DNA of 64,000 nucleotides from Aggregatibacter segnis (GTDB lineage Bacteria; Pseudomonadota; Gammaproteobacteria; Enterobacterales; Pasteurellaceae): NCBI RefSeq assembly GCF_003130075.1, contig NZ_NRCW01000001.1, positions 1 to 64,000 of the forward strand, read 5' to 3'. Shown piece by piece: positions 33,335 to 42,860 of this stretch (position 1 is its first letter; each line of letters starts with the position of its first letter). The notes under the pieces were generated by a model. It saw only the letters and a program-made list of their open reading frames with translations, ran no database searches and was not told where the DNA came from. The position numbers and the translations under genes were made by a program.

Positions 33335-34381
33335 ATGAATACACCTAAAACAATTCAAGAAGCGCAAAATAATGCACAAGAAATCACTGTCGGTGATAAG
33401 TTTCGTTTGGCAAGAGAAGCTCTAAATCTTTCATTGGAATCTGTCGCTCAAGCTATTGCATTACGTCCTTCAATTCTTCAAGATATTGAAAATAACAGAT
33501 TTATTCATCGCTCAACGCCCGCGACCTTTGTTCGTGGTTATGTGCGTAGCTATGCAAAATTTCTTAAAATTGCAGACCATGAATGGCTGAATGTGATTGA
33601 TTTTGGTGATGAACAGAAGAATGACTTGGGTAAAAATGCACGAGCAACGAACTCCGTTAATCGATATTCTTCTCATAATCGTTGGGTTGGTTATTTTAGT
33701 GCTTTAGTTGTATTGGTTGTTCTTGGTATGACGGTCATGTGGTGGTGGGAAAACTATAAGCAATCTAATGCAGAGCGCGATAACTTAGTGAATTCTTACA
33801 CCCAATTGTCAGCAGAAGCGCCAGCTGCAGTAACCAATGTTGAGAATGTGTCTGTGGTCACGCAGCCAATCAGTCAGGCAGAAAATCATCTTGTTGAACC
33901 AGTATCGACTGAGGCTACTGTTGAAGTTAAACCGCAAGAGAATTTGGTTGTGGCACCAGTAGTTGTTGAAACAGAAGTCGCACCGGCAAATGTGTTGCAA
34001 TCGGAAATGACCAAAATCAACGGTGCAGAGCAAACGGCAGCCATGCCTGAAAGTTCACCAATGGAAATTGCAGCTGCAACTACACCTACAACATCTTCCG
34101 CAACTGAAAGTGCGGTGGAAAATCCAAATGTTTCTGCGGTCGCGACAAATGATAATTTATACATTGAAGTGATCGGTAATTGCTGGATCAGTGTGAAAGA
34201 CAAAAATCGTAAGGTGTTAGCACAAAAAGAATATAAGCAAGGCGATGTGTTAAGTTTCAACGAAGAAGAGCCTTATTCTTTAATTATCGGTGCTCCGGGG
34301 AATGTCAAAATTATTTATAGAGGCGAAGCTTTCCCATTAACACTTGACGGGCGTGTCGCAAAATTTAAATTACCTCAATAA
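33335..34381 (+). CDS. rodZ: Cytoskeletal protein RodZ
   Basis: 348 residues. A cytoplasmic helix-turn-helix of the HTH_25 type (about 22-90: [32 protein letters not shown]), one transmembrane helix (about 112-131), a periplasmic Thr/Val/Glu-rich linker, and a C-terminal DUF4115 beta domain (about 267-348). RodZ anchors MreB to the membrane and sets rod shape. It is followed by ispG after ten bases. Confidence 0.93.
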   Translation: MNTPKTIQEAQNNAQEITVGDKFRLAREALNLSLESVAQAIALRPSILQDIENNRFIHRSTPATFVRGYVRSYAKFLKIADHEWLNVIDFGDEQKNDLGKNARATNSVNRYSSHNRWVGYFSALVVLVVLGMTVMWWWENYKQSNAERDNLVNSYTQLSAEAPAAVTNVENVSVVTQPISQAENHLVEPVSTEATVEVKPQENLVVAPVVVETEVAPANVLQSEMTKINGAEQTAAMPESSPMEIAAATTPTTSSATESAVENPNVSAVATNDNLYIEVIGNCWISVKDKNRKVLAQKEYKQGDVLSFNEEEPYSLIIGAPGNVKIIYRGEAFPLTLDGRVAKFKLPQ

Positions 34382-34391
34382 TGGGCGAATA

Positions 34392-35495
34392 ATGTTAGAA
34401 AAGCCAAAAATTCATCGTAGAGAATCCACGAAAATTTATGTAGGGAATGTACCCATCGGTGGTGATGCACCGATTGCAGTACAGTCTATGACCAACACAC
34501 GAACTACCGATGTTGAAGCCACTGTCGCGCAAATCAAATCGTTAGAGCGCGTGGGTGCCGATATTGTGCGTGTGTCCGTGCCGACGATGGAAGCCGCGGA
34601 AGCCTTCAAATTAATCAAGCAGCAAGTAAGCGTGCCATTAGTCGCTGATATTCATTTTGATTATCGCATTGCGTTGAAAGTCGCTGAATATGGTGTGGAC
34701 TGCTTGCGTATCAATCCGGGCAATATCGGACGTGAAGATCGTATTCGCGCCGTAGTAGATTGCGCGAAAGATAAAAATATCCCAATTCGTATTGGGGTGA
34801 ATGCCGGTTCACTGGAAAAAGACATTCAGGAAAAATACGGTGAACCGACGCCACAAGCGTTGTTGGAATCGGCATTGCGTCACGTAGAGATTTTAGATCG
34901 TTTGAACTTCGATCAATTTAAAGTGAGCGTTAAAGCCTCCGATGTGTATTTGGCGGTGGAATCCTATCGTTTACTTGCGAAAGCCATTAAACAGCCCTTG
35001 CATTTAGGTATTACCGAGGCCGGCGGTGCGCGTGCCGGTGCAGTGAAATCTGCCATCGGGTTAGGTATGTTATTGGCTGAAGGTATTGGTGATACGTTAC
35101 GGGTGTCTTTAGCTGCGGATCCTGTAGAAGAAATCAAAGTCGGTTTTGACATTTTAAAATCACTCCGTATCCGTTCTCGTGGCATTAACTTTATTGCTTG
35201 CCCAACTTGTTCCCGTCAGGAATTTGATGTGATTGGCACAGTCAATGCGCTGGAACAACGTTTGGAAGATATTATTACGCCGATGGATGTGTCAATTATC
35301 GGCTGTGTCGTCAATGGCCCTGGAGAAGCGTTGGTGTCTGATTTAGGTGTCACCGGTGGTAATAAGAAAAGCGGCTATTATCTTGACGGTGAGCGCCAGA
35401 AAGAGCGTTTTGATAACGATGATTTGATTAATCAATTAGAAGCAAAAATCCGCGCTCGTGTTGCGCAGCAAGATCCTAAAAATCGTATTCTTTAA
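34392..35495 (+). CDS. ispG: (E)-4-hydroxy-3-methylbut-2-enyl-diphosphate synthase
   Basis: 367 residues from the ATG at 34392 ([13 protein letters not shown]); the frame is open 16 codons upstream into rodZ, which is rejected. It converts MEcPP to HMBPP with a [4Fe-4S] cluster; the ligands are in [12 protein letters not shown] and [11 protein letters not shown]. The TIM barrel begins [19 protein letters not shown]. It lies between rodZ and hisS. Confidence 0.97.
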   Translation: MLEKPKIHRRESTKIYVGNVPIGGDAPIAVQSMTNTRTTDVEATVAQIKSLERVGADIVRVSVPTMEAAEAFKLIKQQVSVPLVADIHFDYRIALKVAEYGVDCLRINPGNIGREDRIRAVVDCAKDKNIPIRIGVNAGSLEKDIQEKYGEPTPQALLESALRHVEILDRLNFDQFKVSVKASDVYLAVESYRLLAKAIKQPLHLGITEAGGARAGAVKSAIGLGMLLAEGIGDTLRVSLAADPVEEIKVGFDILKSLRIRSRGINFIACPTCSRQEFDVIGTVNALEQRLEDIITPMDVSIIGCVVNGPGEALVSDLGVTGGNKKSGYYLDGERQKERFDNDDLINQLEAKIRARVAQQDPKNRIL

Positions 35496-35520
35496 TTTTT
35501 AATAAACACAGGAAGTTATT

Positions 35521-36798
35521 GTGGCAAAAACTATTCAGGCAATTCGTGGAATGAACGATTGCTTACCAACAGAAACCCCACTATGGCAATGGGTTGAGAA
35601 TAAAGTGCGGTCGGTTTTAAGTGCGTATGGTTACGCGGAAATCCGTATGCCAATTGTGGAAAGCACACCGTTATTCGCCCGCGCTATCGGTGAAGTCACC
35701 GATGTGGTGGAAAAAGAAATGTTTACGTTCGATGACCGTGATGAAGAAAGTTTGACTTTGCGTCCGGAAGGCACGGCAGGTTGTGTTCGCGCCGGTATTG
35801 AGCACGGTTTGTTGTACAACCAAGAACAACGCTTATGGTATATGGGGCCGATGTTCCGTTATGAACGTCCGCAAAAAGGCCGTTATCGTCAGTTCCATCA
35901 AGTGGGTGTAGAGATTTTTGGAATTCCTAACCCGGAAATTGATGCGGAGCTTATCGCCTTAACCGCCCGTTTATGGAAGGATTTAGGCATTTTTGATCAT
36001 GTGACGCTTCAACTAAACTCCATTGGTTCATTAGAGGCGCGCAAAAATTATCGTCAAGCCTTAGTCGATTTTTTACAAAATCACATTGATATTTTAGATG
36101 AGGACAGCAAGCGTCGTTTAACCACCAATCCGTTACGGATTTTGGACAGTAAAGATCAACGTGTTCAAGAGGTGTTAAATGATGCACCGAAATTACATGA
36201 TTATCTTGACGATGATTCCCGTGAGCATTTTGCGCAATTATGCGCCTTGCTTGATAGTTTAGGGATTCAATATGAAATCAATCAAAAATTGGTGCGTGGC
36301 TTAGATTATTACAATAAAACGGTGTTTGAGTGGGTGACATCTGCTTTAGGCGCACAAGGTACCGTCTGTGGCGGTGGTCGTTACGATGGGTTGGTTGAAC
36401 AGCTAGGCGGTCATGCCACAAGTGGTGTTGGCTTTGCTATGGGCTTGGAGCGTTTGGTCCTGTTAGTACAGGAAGTGAATACACAGATTACCTTGCCAAG
36501 TGCGGTGGATATTTACATCGTTTATCAAGGCGAAGGCACTACCGTAGCAGCCTTTAATTTGGCGGAAAAACTTCGTTCAGAATTACCGCACTTACGTACG
36601 CTTTTACACTGCAGTGGTGGGAATTTCAAAAAACAATTTAAACGAGCCGATAAAAGTGGTGCGAAGTTAGCCTTAGTCATCGGCGAGGATGAAGTTAAAA
36701 ACCAACAAGTGGTGGTCAAAAACTTGTTGCAACATAGTGAACAAGCGGTTGTGGCATTAAGCGATATCATCAATCATATTCAAAACACATTCAAATAA
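35521..36798 (+). CDS. hisS: Histidyl-tRNA synthetase
   Basis: 425 residues, class II synthetase, starting with GTG ([15 protein letters not shown]). Motif 2 is in [21 protein letters not shown]; the histidine-specific sequences [15 protein letters not shown] and the [13 protein letters not shown] motif 3 region follow; the anticodon-binding domain is at about 330-425. AGGAAG precedes the start. Downstream yfgM begins nine bases later. Confidence 0.97.
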   Translation: MAKTIQAIRGMNDCLPTETPLWQWVENKVRSVLSAYGYAEIRMPIVESTPLFARAIGEVTDVVEKEMFTFDDRDEESLTLRPEGTAGCVRAGIEHGLLYNQEQRLWYMGPMFRYERPQKGRYRQFHQVGVEIFGIPNPEIDAELIALTARLWKDLGIFDHVTLQLNSIGSLEARKNYRQALVDFLQNHIDILDEDSKRRLTTNPLRILDSKDQRVQEVLNDAPKLHDYLDDDSREHFAQLCALLDSLGIQYEINQKLVRGLDYYNKTVFEWVTSALGAQGTVCGGGRYDGLVEQLGGHATSGVGFAMGLERLVLLVQEVNTQITLPSAVDIYIVYQGEGTTVAAFNLAEKLRSELPHLRTLLHCSGGNFKKQFKRADKSGAKLALVIGEDEVKNQQVVVKNLLQHSEQAVVALSDIINHIQNTFK

Positions 36799-36807
36799 GG
36801 AAAAAAC

Positions 36808-37422
36808 ATGGCGTATACCATTGAAGAAGAACAAGAACTCAGTGCGATTAAAGCGTGGTGGCAAGAAAACTATAAGTTTATTATTGTCTGTTTTGTGATT
36901 GCTTTCGGCGGTGTGTTCGGCTGGAACTATTGGCAATCTTATCAGTTACAGAAAATCCACAATGCCTCTGCCGAGTATGAGCAAGTGTTGTTTAACTATG
37001 CAAAAGATCCGAAAGCACAAGAAGAGCAGTTCTCTCAATTTATTAAAAATAATGAGAAAACCGGCTATGCGGTGTTAGCGTTGTTAGATAAAGCAAAGAT
37101 TGCGGTAGAGAATCAAGATTTTGTACAGGCTGAAGACGCGTTAAAACAGGCAGTAGCACAATCAACGGATGATGTTTTATCTTCTGTCAGTGCATTACGT
37201 TTGGCTGCGGTGCAATTCCAACTTGAGCAATTTGATCCTGCGTTGGAAAGTTTGAAGTTAGTGAAAGATCAGGCTTGGAATGGCGCTAAGAATATGTTGG
37301 TCGGCGATATTCAGTTGGCGAAAGGCGATAAGGATGCCGCGAAAAGCGCTTATCAACAAGCCCAACAGAATGCTACGCCGTTAGAGCAACAACTCATTCA
37401 AGTGCGGTTAAATAATTTATAG
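36808..37422 (+). CDS. yfgM: YfgM-family SecYEG-associated protein
   Basis: 204 residues: a short cytoplasmic N-terminus, one membrane helix (about 24-43, FIIVCFVIAFGGVFGW) and a periplasmic tetratricopeptide-like domain. In E. coli YfgM joins PpiD at the SecYEG translocon and helps periplasmic chaperones; PpiD is also in this window. In E. coli bamB and der follow yfgM; here they do not. Confidence 0.88.
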   Translation: MAYTIEEEQELSAIKAWWQENYKFIIVCFVIAFGGVFGWNYWQSYQLQKIHNASAEYEQVLFNYAKDPKAQEEQFSQFIKNNEKTGYAVLALLDKAKIAVENQDFVQAEDALKQAVAQSTDDVLSSVSALRLAAVQFQLEQFDPALESLKLVKDQAWNGAKNMLVGDIQLAKGDKDAAKSAYQQAQQNATPLEQQLIQVRLNNL

Positions 37423-37431
37423 TTTTTTTGA

Positions 37432-37457
37432 GGCTTGGTTTTCCCAAGCCTTTCTTT
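37432..37457 (+). terminator. Intrinsic terminator of the rlmN-yfgM run
   Basis: Stem AGGCTTGG with CCAAGCCT around a TTTTC loop, then TTCTTTTG. It lies about ten bases after the yfgM stop. Confidence 0.8.
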
Positions 37458-37478
37458 TGCCCTGAATAAGGAATTCCC

Positions 37479-37931
37479 ATGACATCGAATAAACGCCACA
37501 TCCCTGTTCCACCGCCATTAATTTTTGTTTTTTGTGCATTGTTGATGAAATTCCTTCCGCCTGTTTTGCAATTTCCCTCTTCTTTGTGGTTGGTGATTGT
37601 ATTCGGCGGAATGGGTTGCCTCATTGGGGCAGCCAGTGTTTTGCAGTTTTTATTGGCGAAAACAACCTTGAATCCCTTTCAACTTGAAACGGCTTCTCAA
37701 TTAGTCACCGGTGGCATTTATCGCTTGAGTAGAAATCCGATGTATCTCAGCCTTGTTTTTATTTTATTGGCTTGGATGGTTTATCTCGGCTCACTGTCGG
37801 CGTTGTTTGGCGTGGGGTTATTTATTTGGTATGTCACCAAGTTTCAAATTAAACCGGAGGAAGAGGGACTCAAGCGTTTATTTGGGGCTACGTTTACAGA
37901 CTATTGCCAGCGTACGCGTAGATGGTTGTGA
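37479..37931 (+). CDS. Isoprenylcysteine carboxylmethyltransferase-family membrane protein
   Basis: 150 residues with about four membrane helices and the family signature GGIYRLSRNPMYLSLVFILLAW followed by KPEEEGLKRLFGATFTDYCQRTRRWL. Bacterial members (ICMT/PEMT-like) are predicted SAM-dependent methyltransferases of lipids or small hydrophobic molecules; the substrate is unknown. The ATG has a GAATAAGGAATTCCC leader. It converges with hda, six bases from its stop. Confidence 0.8.
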   Translation: MTSNKRHIPVPPPLIFVFCALLMKFLPPVLQFPSSLWLVIVFGGMGCLIGAASVLQFLLAKTTLNPFQLETASQLVTGGIYRLSRNPMYLSLVFILLAWMVYLGSLSALFGVGLFIWYVTKFQIKPEEEGLKRLFGATFTDYCQRTRRWL

Positions 37932-37937
37932 CAGCAA

Positions 37938-38642
37938 TTATAAAGATAAAATTTCTTTAACGAAGGGAATCGTTAGTTTACGTTGCGCCTGTAATGAGGC
38001 CTGATCGAGTTTTTCTAACGCATTAAATAAGGTTTTCATATCCCGTTCTAAACGTTTGAAGAGAAAATTGGCGGTTTCGTCAGGTAATTCAATACCGCGC
38101 TGATGTGCGGCCAGTTGTAAGACAGCTATTTTTTGTTGATCATTTAACGGCATTAATTGATACACTTCGCCCCATGTAAGGCGGGAAGCTAAATCCGGTA
38201 AATGTACTGATAAATTGGTCGGCGATTGATCCGCGCTGATCACTAAAAGCGTTTTTCCAGTTTCTCGGATTCGATTAATTAAATCGAAAATAGCCACTTC
38301 CCAATCCGGATTGCCAATCACTTCTTGTAAATCATCCAAACACACTAATTCTTGTTGCTCTAGATTTTCCAGTACTGCCGGAGAGAAATATTGTGCTTTA
38401 TTCAAAGGCACGTATAGCGCAGGTCGTTGATGCGTTAAGTAATGATGGCAAATGGCTTTTAACAGATGGCTTTTTCCACAGCCGCGCTGACCCCAAAGAT
38501 AGAAAAAAGGTTGGCTGAGCTGGGAAAAGTTTTTTTGTAGCGAGCTGAGCAGAAGCTGATTGTTTTCCGCGTAGAAATTTTCCAGGGTGTCATTATCAAA
38601 TTGATGAATGGGGAGAGGAAGTTGGAAATATGGCTCGCTCAA
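37938..38642 (-). CDS. hda: DnaA regulatory inactivator Hda
   Basis: 234 residues, AAA+ protein homologous to the DnaA ATPase domain. The start is TTG (SEPYFQLPLPIHQFDNDTLENF); the clamp-binding QLPLP-like motif lies at the very N-terminus, as expected. Walker A is WGQRGCGKSHLLKAI and Walker B is LVCLDDLQEV; the arginine finger is in DLASRLTWG. With the loaded beta clamp it promotes DnaA-ATP hydrolysis and blocks over-initiation. In E. coli it is next to uraA-upp, as here. Confidence 0.93.
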   Translation of the reverse strand: MSEPYFQLPLPIHQFDNDTLENFYAENNQLLLSSLQKNFSQLSQPFFYLWGQRGCGKSHLLKAICHHYLTHQRPALYVPLNKAQYFSPAVLENLEQQELVCLDDLQEVIGNPDWEVAIFDLINRIRETGKTLLVISADQSPTNLSVHLPDLASRLTWGEVYQLMPLNDQQKIAVLQLAAHQRGIELPDETANFLFKRLERDMKTLFNALEKLDQASLQAQRKLTIPFVKEILSL

Positions 38643-38705
38643 ATCAAATACCGAAAATGCTGAAATAAAGTGCGGTAAGAATAAACGAAATTTTTAAAAT
38701 TAGAA

Positions 38706-38742
38706 AGTCATTAGCGGATATTTTTCCTTTCCGCTAATGACT
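38706..38742 (-). terminator. Hairpin terminator after uraA
   Basis: Perfect 13-bp inverted repeat AGTCATTAGCGGA (38706-38718) and TCCGCTAATGACT (38730-38742), 15 bases after the uraA stop. The T run on the minus strand is moderate (TTTCTAATTTT). Confidence 0.7.
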
Positions 38743-38756
38743 GTTACATATGCGTT

Positions 38757-40001
38757 TTATGCGGCTTCGTTTTTCGCTTTAGGTAATACCAAGTTCAAAA
38801 TGATGGCAACCACGGCACAAAGGCTGATCCCTTTTAAGGACACGCCGCCGACATCAACGAACATGTTACCGATACCAAATGTCATGACCACCGCAATGAT
38901 GCAAAGGTTACGTGCCTCGGTGACATCGACTTTGGCGCGGATTAAGGTGCTCATACCCACAACAGCAATGGAGCCAAATACCAACATCATGATACCGCCC
39001 ATCACGATGGTTGGGATGGTAGATAAAAAGGCACCGACTTTTCCACAGAAAGAAATAGCAATTGCCCAGACTGCCGCCCAAGTCATGATATTTGGATTGA
39101 AATTACGGGTTAGCATGACCGCACCGGTGACTTCTGCATAAGTGGTATTTGGTGGACCACCTAATAATGATGCTGCGCTCGTTGCGATACCATCACCCAA
39201 CAAAGTGCGATGTAAGCCCGGTTTTTTGATGAAGTCTTTGCCGGTGACGGAACTAATCGCCATAATGCCGCCTACGTGTTCCACGGCGGGCGCAATGGCA
39301 ATTGGCAGTAAATATAAAATGGCTTCCAATTTAAATTCAGGTGTGGTGATGTTTGGCAAACTAAACCAAGGTGCATCTAAAACCGGTTGGAAATTAATGA
39401 GCCCCATGAAAAGGCATAGAACATAACCGACGGTGATACCGAACATAATTGGGATAAGTTTCATTAAACCTTTGGAGAAGACGGCCACGCATAAGGTTGT
39501 GATGAGGGTTACCATAGACACTAAAACAGCATCATTGTATTGGTAAGCGCTATTTTTACCGAGTGCCATATCGACGGCGACCGGCGCTAAGCCCATACCG
39601 ATGATAATAATAACAGGGCCTACGACCACAGGAGGAAAAATGCGTTCTAATGCCGCAGCACCACGTAATTTGACTAATGTACTCAGCGCTAAATAAACCA
39701 AGCCTGCACAGGCTAAACCGCCCATTGTGGCAGGAATACCCCAAGTGGCGACACCATATTGAATCGGGGCAATAAAGGCAAAAGAAGATGCCAAGAAAAT
39801 CGGCACTTGTTTGCCGGTGCAAAGTTGGAATAATAAAGTACCGATACCGGCGGTGAGCAAGGCGGTATTGGTATCTAATCCGGTAATTAACGGTACTAAA
39901 ACCAATGCACCAAAGGCAACGAATAGCATTTGTAAACCCACAAATGCTTGTTTAACGGAACTCTGTTGCTCCGTAATTGGAGCTTGTGTTGTATGTGTCA
40001 T
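38757..40001 (-). CDS. uraA: Uracil permease
   Basis: 414 residues, about 14 membrane helices, nucleobase:cation symporter-2 family. It has the characteristic glutamate and GG region in PAVEHVGGIMAISSVTGKDF and GPPNTTYAEVTGAVMLTRNFNP. It imports uracil with protons. It follows upp on the same strand, so uptake and conversion to UMP are linked; a hairpin at 40084-40103 separates the two. Confidence 0.94.
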   Translation of the reverse strand: MTHTTQAPITEQQSSVKQAFVGLQMLFVAFGALVLVPLITGLDTNTALLTAGIGTLLFQLCTGKQVPIFLASSFAFIAPIQYGVATWGIPATMGGLACAGLVYLALSTLVKLRGAAALERIFPPVVVGPVIIIIGMGLAPVAVDMALGKNSAYQYNDAVLVSMVTLITTLCVAVFSKGLMKLIPIMFGITVGYVLCLFMGLINFQPVLDAPWFSLPNITTPEFKLEAILYLLPIAIAPAVEHVGGIMAISSVTGKDFIKKPGLHRTLLGDGIATSAASLLGGPPNTTYAEVTGAVMLTRNFNPNIMTWAAVWAIAISFCGKVGAFLSTIPTIVMGGIMMLVFGSIAVVGMSTLIRAKVDVTEARNLCIIAVVMTFGIGNMFVDVGGVSLKGISLCAVVAIILNLVLPKAKNEAA

Positions 40002-40083
40002 GTAAGTTTCAACTCTCTGTCTGAATTAACTTAAAAAGTGCGGTCATTTTTCGAAACATTTTCATTTCTTTTGACCGCAAAAG

Positions 40084-40103
40084 AGGCGGATAAAAATCCG
40101 CCT
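40084..40103 (-). terminator. Hairpin between upp and uraA
   Basis: 8-bp perfect stem AGGCGGAT / ATCCGCCT with an AAAA loop, 31 bases after the upp stop and about 80 bases before uraA. The T run on the minus strand is weak (CTCTTTTG), so it probably allows partial read-through to uraA. Confidence 0.5.
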
Positions 40104-40133
40104 AACGTGTTAATAAAATTTCCGGTTTCAGGA

Positions 40134-40760
40134 TTATTTCGTACCGAAAATTTTATCTCCTGCATCACCTAAACCCGGAATGATATAACCGTTTTCGTTT
40201 AAGTGATCATCAATTGCCGCGGTGTATAATTCAATGTCCGGATGCGCTTTTTCTAATGCAGCAAGACCTTCCGGTGCGGCAACTAATACTAAGACTTTAA
40301 TGTGTTTACACCCTTTTTGTTTGAGCAAATCGATGGTTGCAATCATGGAACCACCGGTTGCTAGCATTGGGTCAACAACGATAGCTAAACGTTCATCTAA
40401 ATCGCTGGCTAATTTTTGGAAATAAGGTACCGGCTCAAGGGTTTCTTCATTACGGTACATACCGACAACGCTGATACGCGCACTTGGAACGTGCTCTAAC
40501 ACACCGTCCATCATGCCAAGGCCTGCACGTAGAATCGGTACAACAGTGACTTTTTTACCTTTGATTTGGTCAATCTCAACCGGACCGCACCAACCGTCAA
40601 TAATGACTTTTTCCGTTTCTAAATCGGATGTCGCTTCATAAGTTAATAGACTTCCGACTTCTGTTGCCAATTCACGGAATTTTTTCGTGTTAATTTCTGC
40701 TGCGCGCATTAAACCCAATTTGTGTTTCACTAAAGGGTGTTTGACTTCAACTAATTTCAT
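40134..40760 (-). CDS. upp: Uracil phosphoribosyltransferase
   Basis: 208 residues. It makes UMP from uracil and PRPP. The PRPP loop is [22 protein letters not shown], preceded by [18 protein letters not shown], and the uracil-binding C-terminus is [27 protein letters not shown]. It is strongly conserved. AAGGAG precedes the ATG. Confidence 0.97.
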   Translation of the reverse strand: MKLVEVKHPLVKHKLGLMRAAEINTKKFRELATEVGSLLTYEATSDLETEKVIIDGWCGPVEIDQIKGKKVTVVPILRAGLGMMDGVLEHVPSARISVVGMYRNEETLEPVPYFQKLASDLDERLAIVVDPMLATGGSMIATIDLLKQKGCKHIKVLVLVAAPEGLAALEKAHPDIELYTAAIDDHLNENGYIIPGLGDAGDKIFGTK

Positions 40761-40788
40761 TTTTATCTCCTTAATATTAGACGGTTCG

Positions 40789-40809
40789 CCGCGAAAAAAT
40801 AAATCGCGG
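40789..40809 (-). promoter_or_regulatory. Hairpin with U-rich loop in the upp leader
   Basis: CCGCGA (40789-40794) pairs with TCGCGG (40804-40809). In the transcript the loop is almost all U. It lies 30-50 bases before the upp start. It might be a pyrimidine-responsive leader element but no established class is recognised. Confidence 0.35.
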
Positions 40810-40845
40810 AATAATATATCAAAGCCTGTTGCTTCTCAAATTTAG

Positions 40846-40880
40846 CTCAAAAATAATGCCTATGACATCATAGGCATTAC
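40846..40880 (-). terminator. Intrinsic terminator of ppiD
   Basis: 11-bp perfect stem AATGCCTATGA (40855-40865) and TCATAGGCATT (40868-40878), followed on the minus strand by ATTTTTGAG. It lies directly after the ppiD stop at 40887. Confidence 0.8.
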
Positions 40881-40886
40881 GCTTGA

Positions 40887-42734
40887 TTATTGCTCTTGGT
40901 TAATAAATGAGTCGTTTATCTCAATTTTCGCTTTAGTGCGTAGTGCATTTAATAAACTGTTTTGTAAGCTCACTTGAGAGAGTTGCTCAATTTGCACGGC
41001 AAATTGCTTTTGCTCTTGTTCGGTTAATTTGCCATCAACCACTTTATCTAATGCAATGATAACGACATCACCATTTGCATTGCTAGCGGCTTTATAGGTA
41101 GTTTTACCTTCTTCCGGCTTCGCCATAGAAAATACCGTATTGTTTAACACAGGATCTTTATTTTCGGCAAAGACCCAAGTTTGTTCTGCACCAAATTTTA
41201 CGCCTTCAACAGACTTGCCTTCAGATAAATTTTGGACAATTTGTTCTGCTTGAGCTAATACGACTGCTTCTGCTTTTTGATGTTTTAAATGTGCGGTAAT
41301 GTCAGCTTTGGCTTCATCTAATGTTTTGATGCTTTGAGGTTTATGATCAAGCACACGAACGACGACAGAATGTTGTTCACCCACGTTCATCGGTTCAGAG
41401 TTGCTACCGCCTTGGGAAAGATCAGAATCGAAAACCGCAGAAACGACATTAGGATAATTCAGTTCAGCAGGAATATCATCACGAGAAAAATATGCCGTTT
41501 CTTGTACTTTAACACCGCCTACTTCTGCAGCCGCATTCAATGAAGAAGGATCTTCAAATGCTTTTTCTGCAACACGTTTTTCAACGGAATAAAATTGTGT
41601 ATTGACTAAGTTTTGACGGATTTGTGCCGCGATCTGCGCTTTTACGCTTTCTAATGGTTGTAACTGTGGCTCTTTGCGTTCTTCCACCAAAATAATATGG
41701 TAGTGATTGTCAAGATTTACCGGTTGGCTATATTGACCAACAGCTAAGGCATTTGCAGCATCTTCAAAAACTTTTGGAAATTCACCCGCACTTACCCAGC
41801 TTAAATCCCCACCGCGCTCTGCACTGGTTGGATCAATCGAGTGATTTTTTGCCAAATCTGCAAAATTAGCGCCATTTTGTAGCTGTTGATATAAATCTTG
41901 TGCTTGCTGTTCTGTTTTTACTTGAATATGGGCTAAGCGTTGTTGTCCTTGGGTCGTGAATTGAGGTTTATTATCTTGATAATATTGTGCAATTTCTACA
42001 TCAGTAATGTTGATATTGTTCTCCATCGCCGCGCCGGATAAGTCGAGGTATTGTACTTTTACGGTTTCCGGAATCGTAAACTCAGCTTTGTGTGCATCAT
42101 AGTAAGCTTGAATTTCTTCATCGCTAACTTCTTGTTTGGCAATTTCATTAGCTAAAGATAAATTTGCTAAACGAATTTGACGGCTTTGGAAGAAAAGTTT
42201 TGCTAATTTTTCTTGTTGAGCAGGGACGATAAAGGTAGTAGTGCCTAAACCGCTTTGTAATTGTTCTAGGCGTAATGCTTCGCGAACATAACCGGCATAA
42301 GTTTCAGCAGAAATGCCATTATTTTGTAGTGTTTGTTGATATAGCGTATTGTCAAATTTGCCATTATTTTGGAAAGTCTGCGTGGTGACGATTTCTTGTT
42401 TAATACGTGCATCGCTAACACCTAATTTAAGTTCGTTAGCGTATTGGCGTAGTAGTTCTTGATCAATTAAAGAAGCAAGTACTTGACGTTTAAGATTGGC
42501 CACTTGTGCAGGTGAATCGATTTCTTGAGGCGTTAAATTACGTGATGCAATATTGTATTGATTTTGAAACGCTTGTTGTGAAATTTCTTCTCCGTTCACT
42601 TTTGCTGCTGAGTTATCCACTCGGGTATAAAGATAACCCGCCATCGAGCTGATAACAAATGTGACAGTAATAAAACCAAAAAGAAACTTGGAAGCCCAGT
42701 TAGTTGAGGCCCCGTGTAGTTTTTCCATTACCAT
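40887..42734 (-). CDS. ppiD: Periplasmic chaperone PpiD
   Basis: 615 residues from the ATG at 42734 (MVMEKLHGAS), preceded by AGGA; earlier in-frame codons are rejected. One N-terminal membrane anchor (about 15-36), a SurA-like chaperone domain, a parvulin-type domain (about 255-350: QQRLAHIQVKTEQQAQDLYQ, DLAKNHSIDPTSAERGGDLSWV) and a long C-terminal chaperone part. PpiD works with YfgM at SecYEG. It follows lon directly; the hupB gene found between them in E. coli is missing. Confidence 0.93.
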   Translation of the reverse strand: MVMEKLHGASTNWASKFLFGFITVTFVISSMAGYLYTRVDNSAAKVNGEEISQQAFQNQYNIASRNLTPQEIDSPAQVANLKRQVLASLIDQELLRQYANELKLGVSDARIKQEIVTTQTFQNNGKFDNTLYQQTLQNNGISAETYAGYVREALRLEQLQSGLGTTTFIVPAQQEKLAKLFFQSRQIRLANLSLANEIAKQEVSDEEIQAYYDAHKAEFTIPETVKVQYLDLSGAAMENNINITDVEIAQYYQDNKPQFTTQGQQRLAHIQVKTEQQAQDLYQQLQNGANFADLAKNHSIDPTSAERGGDLSWVSAGEFPKVFEDAANALAVGQYSQPVNLDNHYHIILVEERKEPQLQPLESVKAQIAAQIRQNLVNTQFYSVEKRVAEKAFEDPSSLNAAAEVGGVKVQETAYFSRDDIPAELNYPNVVSAVFDSDLSQGGSNSEPMNVGEQHSVVVRVLDHKPQSIKTLDEAKADITAHLKHQKAEAVVLAQAEQIVQNLSEGKSVEGVKFGAEQTWVFAENKDPVLNNTVFSMAKPEEGKTTYKAASNANGDVVIIALDKVVDGKLTEQEQKQFAVQIEQLSQVSLQNSLLNALRTKAKIEINDSFINQEQ

Positions 42735-42810
42735 GAAACGTATCCTATAAAAATAAAGCAAAAATTTGCACGATTATAATCTAAAGCGCCTTTACACGCA
42801 CTAGCAAAAT

Positions 42811-42850
42811 AAAAAAAGCCAAATTATTCGACGATAATTTGGCTTTTAAA
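42811..42850 (-). terminator. Intrinsic terminator of lon
   Basis: 14-bp perfect stem AAAAGCCAAATTAT (42814-42827) and ATAATTTGGCTTTT (42834-42847), with a T run on the minus strand. It is placed right after the lon stop and before ppiD. Confidence 0.85.
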
Positions 42851-42860
42851 AAATGTTTAA

